Below are positions 7,146 to 7,772 of a stretch of DNA of 7,772 nt, piece by piece. The stretch is from Klebsiella pneumoniae (GTDB lineage Bacteria; Pseudomonadota; Gammaproteobacteria; Ga0077536): contig CAMCBY010000185.1 of assembly GCA_945873015.1 (NCBI GenBank), positions 1 through 7,772 of the forward strand, given 5' to 3'. A program made the position numbers and the translations under genes. How positions within the stretch are numbered: position 1 is the first letter of the stretch; each line of letters opens with the position of its first letter. The notes beneath the pieces are model-generated. The model saw only the letters and a list, made by a program, of their open reading frames with translations. It was not told where the DNA came from and made no database searches.

Positions 7146-7772
7146 GTGCAACCCCGTCAGGCGTGAGTTTGCCGGCCGCGGGTGTGCGGCGTGTGCTGGT
7201 GACCGGCGCGCATGGTTTTGTCGGTCGTGCCCTGTGTGCGGGACTGGTCGCGCACGGCGTTGCAGTGACGGCCGTGACACGCACGGCCGGACACATCGAG
7301 GGCGTGTCGCGATTCCACGCCGTGGGCAGTCTGACCGCACTCCGCGATTGGCGGCCCTGTCTCGATGGCGCAGACGCGGTCGTGCACCTTGCGGCCGTCA
7401 CCCACGACGGCACACGGGGTGCCGATGCTGCGCATTTTCACGCGCTCAATGTCGATGTAAGTTGCGCCCTCGCGGCGGCGGCGCGTGCGGCCGGTATCAA
7501 GCGTCTTGTGTACTTAAGTTCCATCAAGGTCAACGGCGAATCTTCGACCCTTGCCGCGGGTGGATTACATGCCTTCAGCGCCGCCGACACGCCGGCGCCG
7601 CAAGACGAATACGGGCGTAGCAAACTCGCCGCCGAACGCGGCTTGAGCGCGCTATGGGGCGAGGCGGACGGGGCGTTGACAATACTGCGCCCGCCCTTGG
7701 TTTTTGGTCCGGGCCAGAAGGGCAATCTGCCGCGGCTCATGCAACTGGTCGCGCGCCAATGGCCGCTGCCGT
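7142..7772 (+). CDS. WbpV-like nucleotide-sugar epimerase/reductase (extended SDR), 3' truncated
   Basis: The frame opens at GTG 7142 (GTGA overlap with the preceding stop) and runs without a stop to the right edge, giving 210 residues; the usual length is about 310-330. It is an extended SDR: a Rossmann NAD(P)-binding motif TGAHGFVG (21-28), VVHLAAVTH, SSIKVNGE (126-133) supplying the catalytic Ser, and the Tyr157-Lys161 pair in YGRSK. APQDEYGRSK and RPPLVFGPGQKGN (183-195) match the WbpV-like group closely. That group is linked to UDP-N-acetylquinovosamine or UDP-N-acetylfucosamine formation, by reducing the 4-keto intermediate made by a WbpM-type dehydratase. General UDP-sugar 4-epimerase activity is the alternative. 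About 13 residues precede the first strand, so an internal GTG (7163) is another possible start, but coupling favours 7142. No strong ribosome site is seen, which fits translation by reinitiation. Confidence 0.9.
   Translation, partial: MSATPSGVSLPAAGVRRVLVTGAHGFVGRALCAGLVAHGVAVTAVTRTAGHIEGVSRFHAVGSLTALRDWRPCLDGADAVVHLAAVTHDGTRGADAAHFHALNVDVSCALAAAARAAGIKRLVYLSSIKVNGESSTLAAGGLHAFSAADTPAPQDEYGRSKLAAERGLSALWGEADGALTILRPPLVFGPGQKGNLPRLMQLVARQWPLP

Overview
The window is a tightly packed, single-direction (+ strand) block of surface-polysaccharide genes from a GC-rich bacterium. Coding sequence runs almost from end to end, and the only gaps between genes are about 36 and 40 bases. GC content (roughly two thirds by eye), the strong bias to GCG/CGC/GTG/CTG codons, frequent GTG starts in GTGA stop-start overlaps, and the enzyme set all suggest a proteobacterium. 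A gamma- or betaproteobacterium is the best guess, but nothing in the window fixes the genus.

Layout, left to right: (1) the C-terminal 126 residues of an unrecognised protein, cut by the left edge (to 382); (2) a family-4 (GT-B fold) glycosyltransferase (419-1699); (3) a second GT4 enzyme (1696-2856), joined to the first by ATGA; (4) a third GT4 enzyme (2897-4066); (5) a class-II, AsnB-type glutamine amidotransferase (4051-5994), overlapping the previous gene by 16 bases; (6) a fourth GT4 enzyme of the CapM/PglA type (5991-7145), starting in a GTGA overlap; (7) the first 210 residues of a WbpV-like short-chain dehydrogenase/reductase acting on a nucleotide sugar (7142 to the right edge), also starting in a GTGA overlap.

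The genes probably act together in making an O-antigen or related repeat-unit glycan. The SDR would supply a 6-deoxy-N-acetylhexosamine nucleotide (UDP-QuiNAc or a related sugar). The four GT4 enzymes would add successive sugars to an undecaprenyl-diphosphate-linked chain at the cytoplasmic face of the inner membrane. The AsnB-like enzyme most likely amidates a sugar carboxylate (a uronamide) rather than making free asparagine. In known loci of this kind, the pair of CapM-like GT and WbpV-like SDR often leads into an initiating WbpL/WecA-type transferase and a WbpM-type 4,6-dehydratase, so these are expected just beyond the right edge. No flippase, polymerase or chain-length regulator lies inside the window.

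No rRNA, tRNA, CRISPR array, insertion sequence, long repeat, promoter or factor-independent terminator could be supported. The block looks like the interior of one long operon held together by translational coupling. The least ordinary details are two mini-ORFs that bridge the only two gaps, the unidentified first gene, and a GT4 enzyme with Asp where the family usually has its second conserved Glu.
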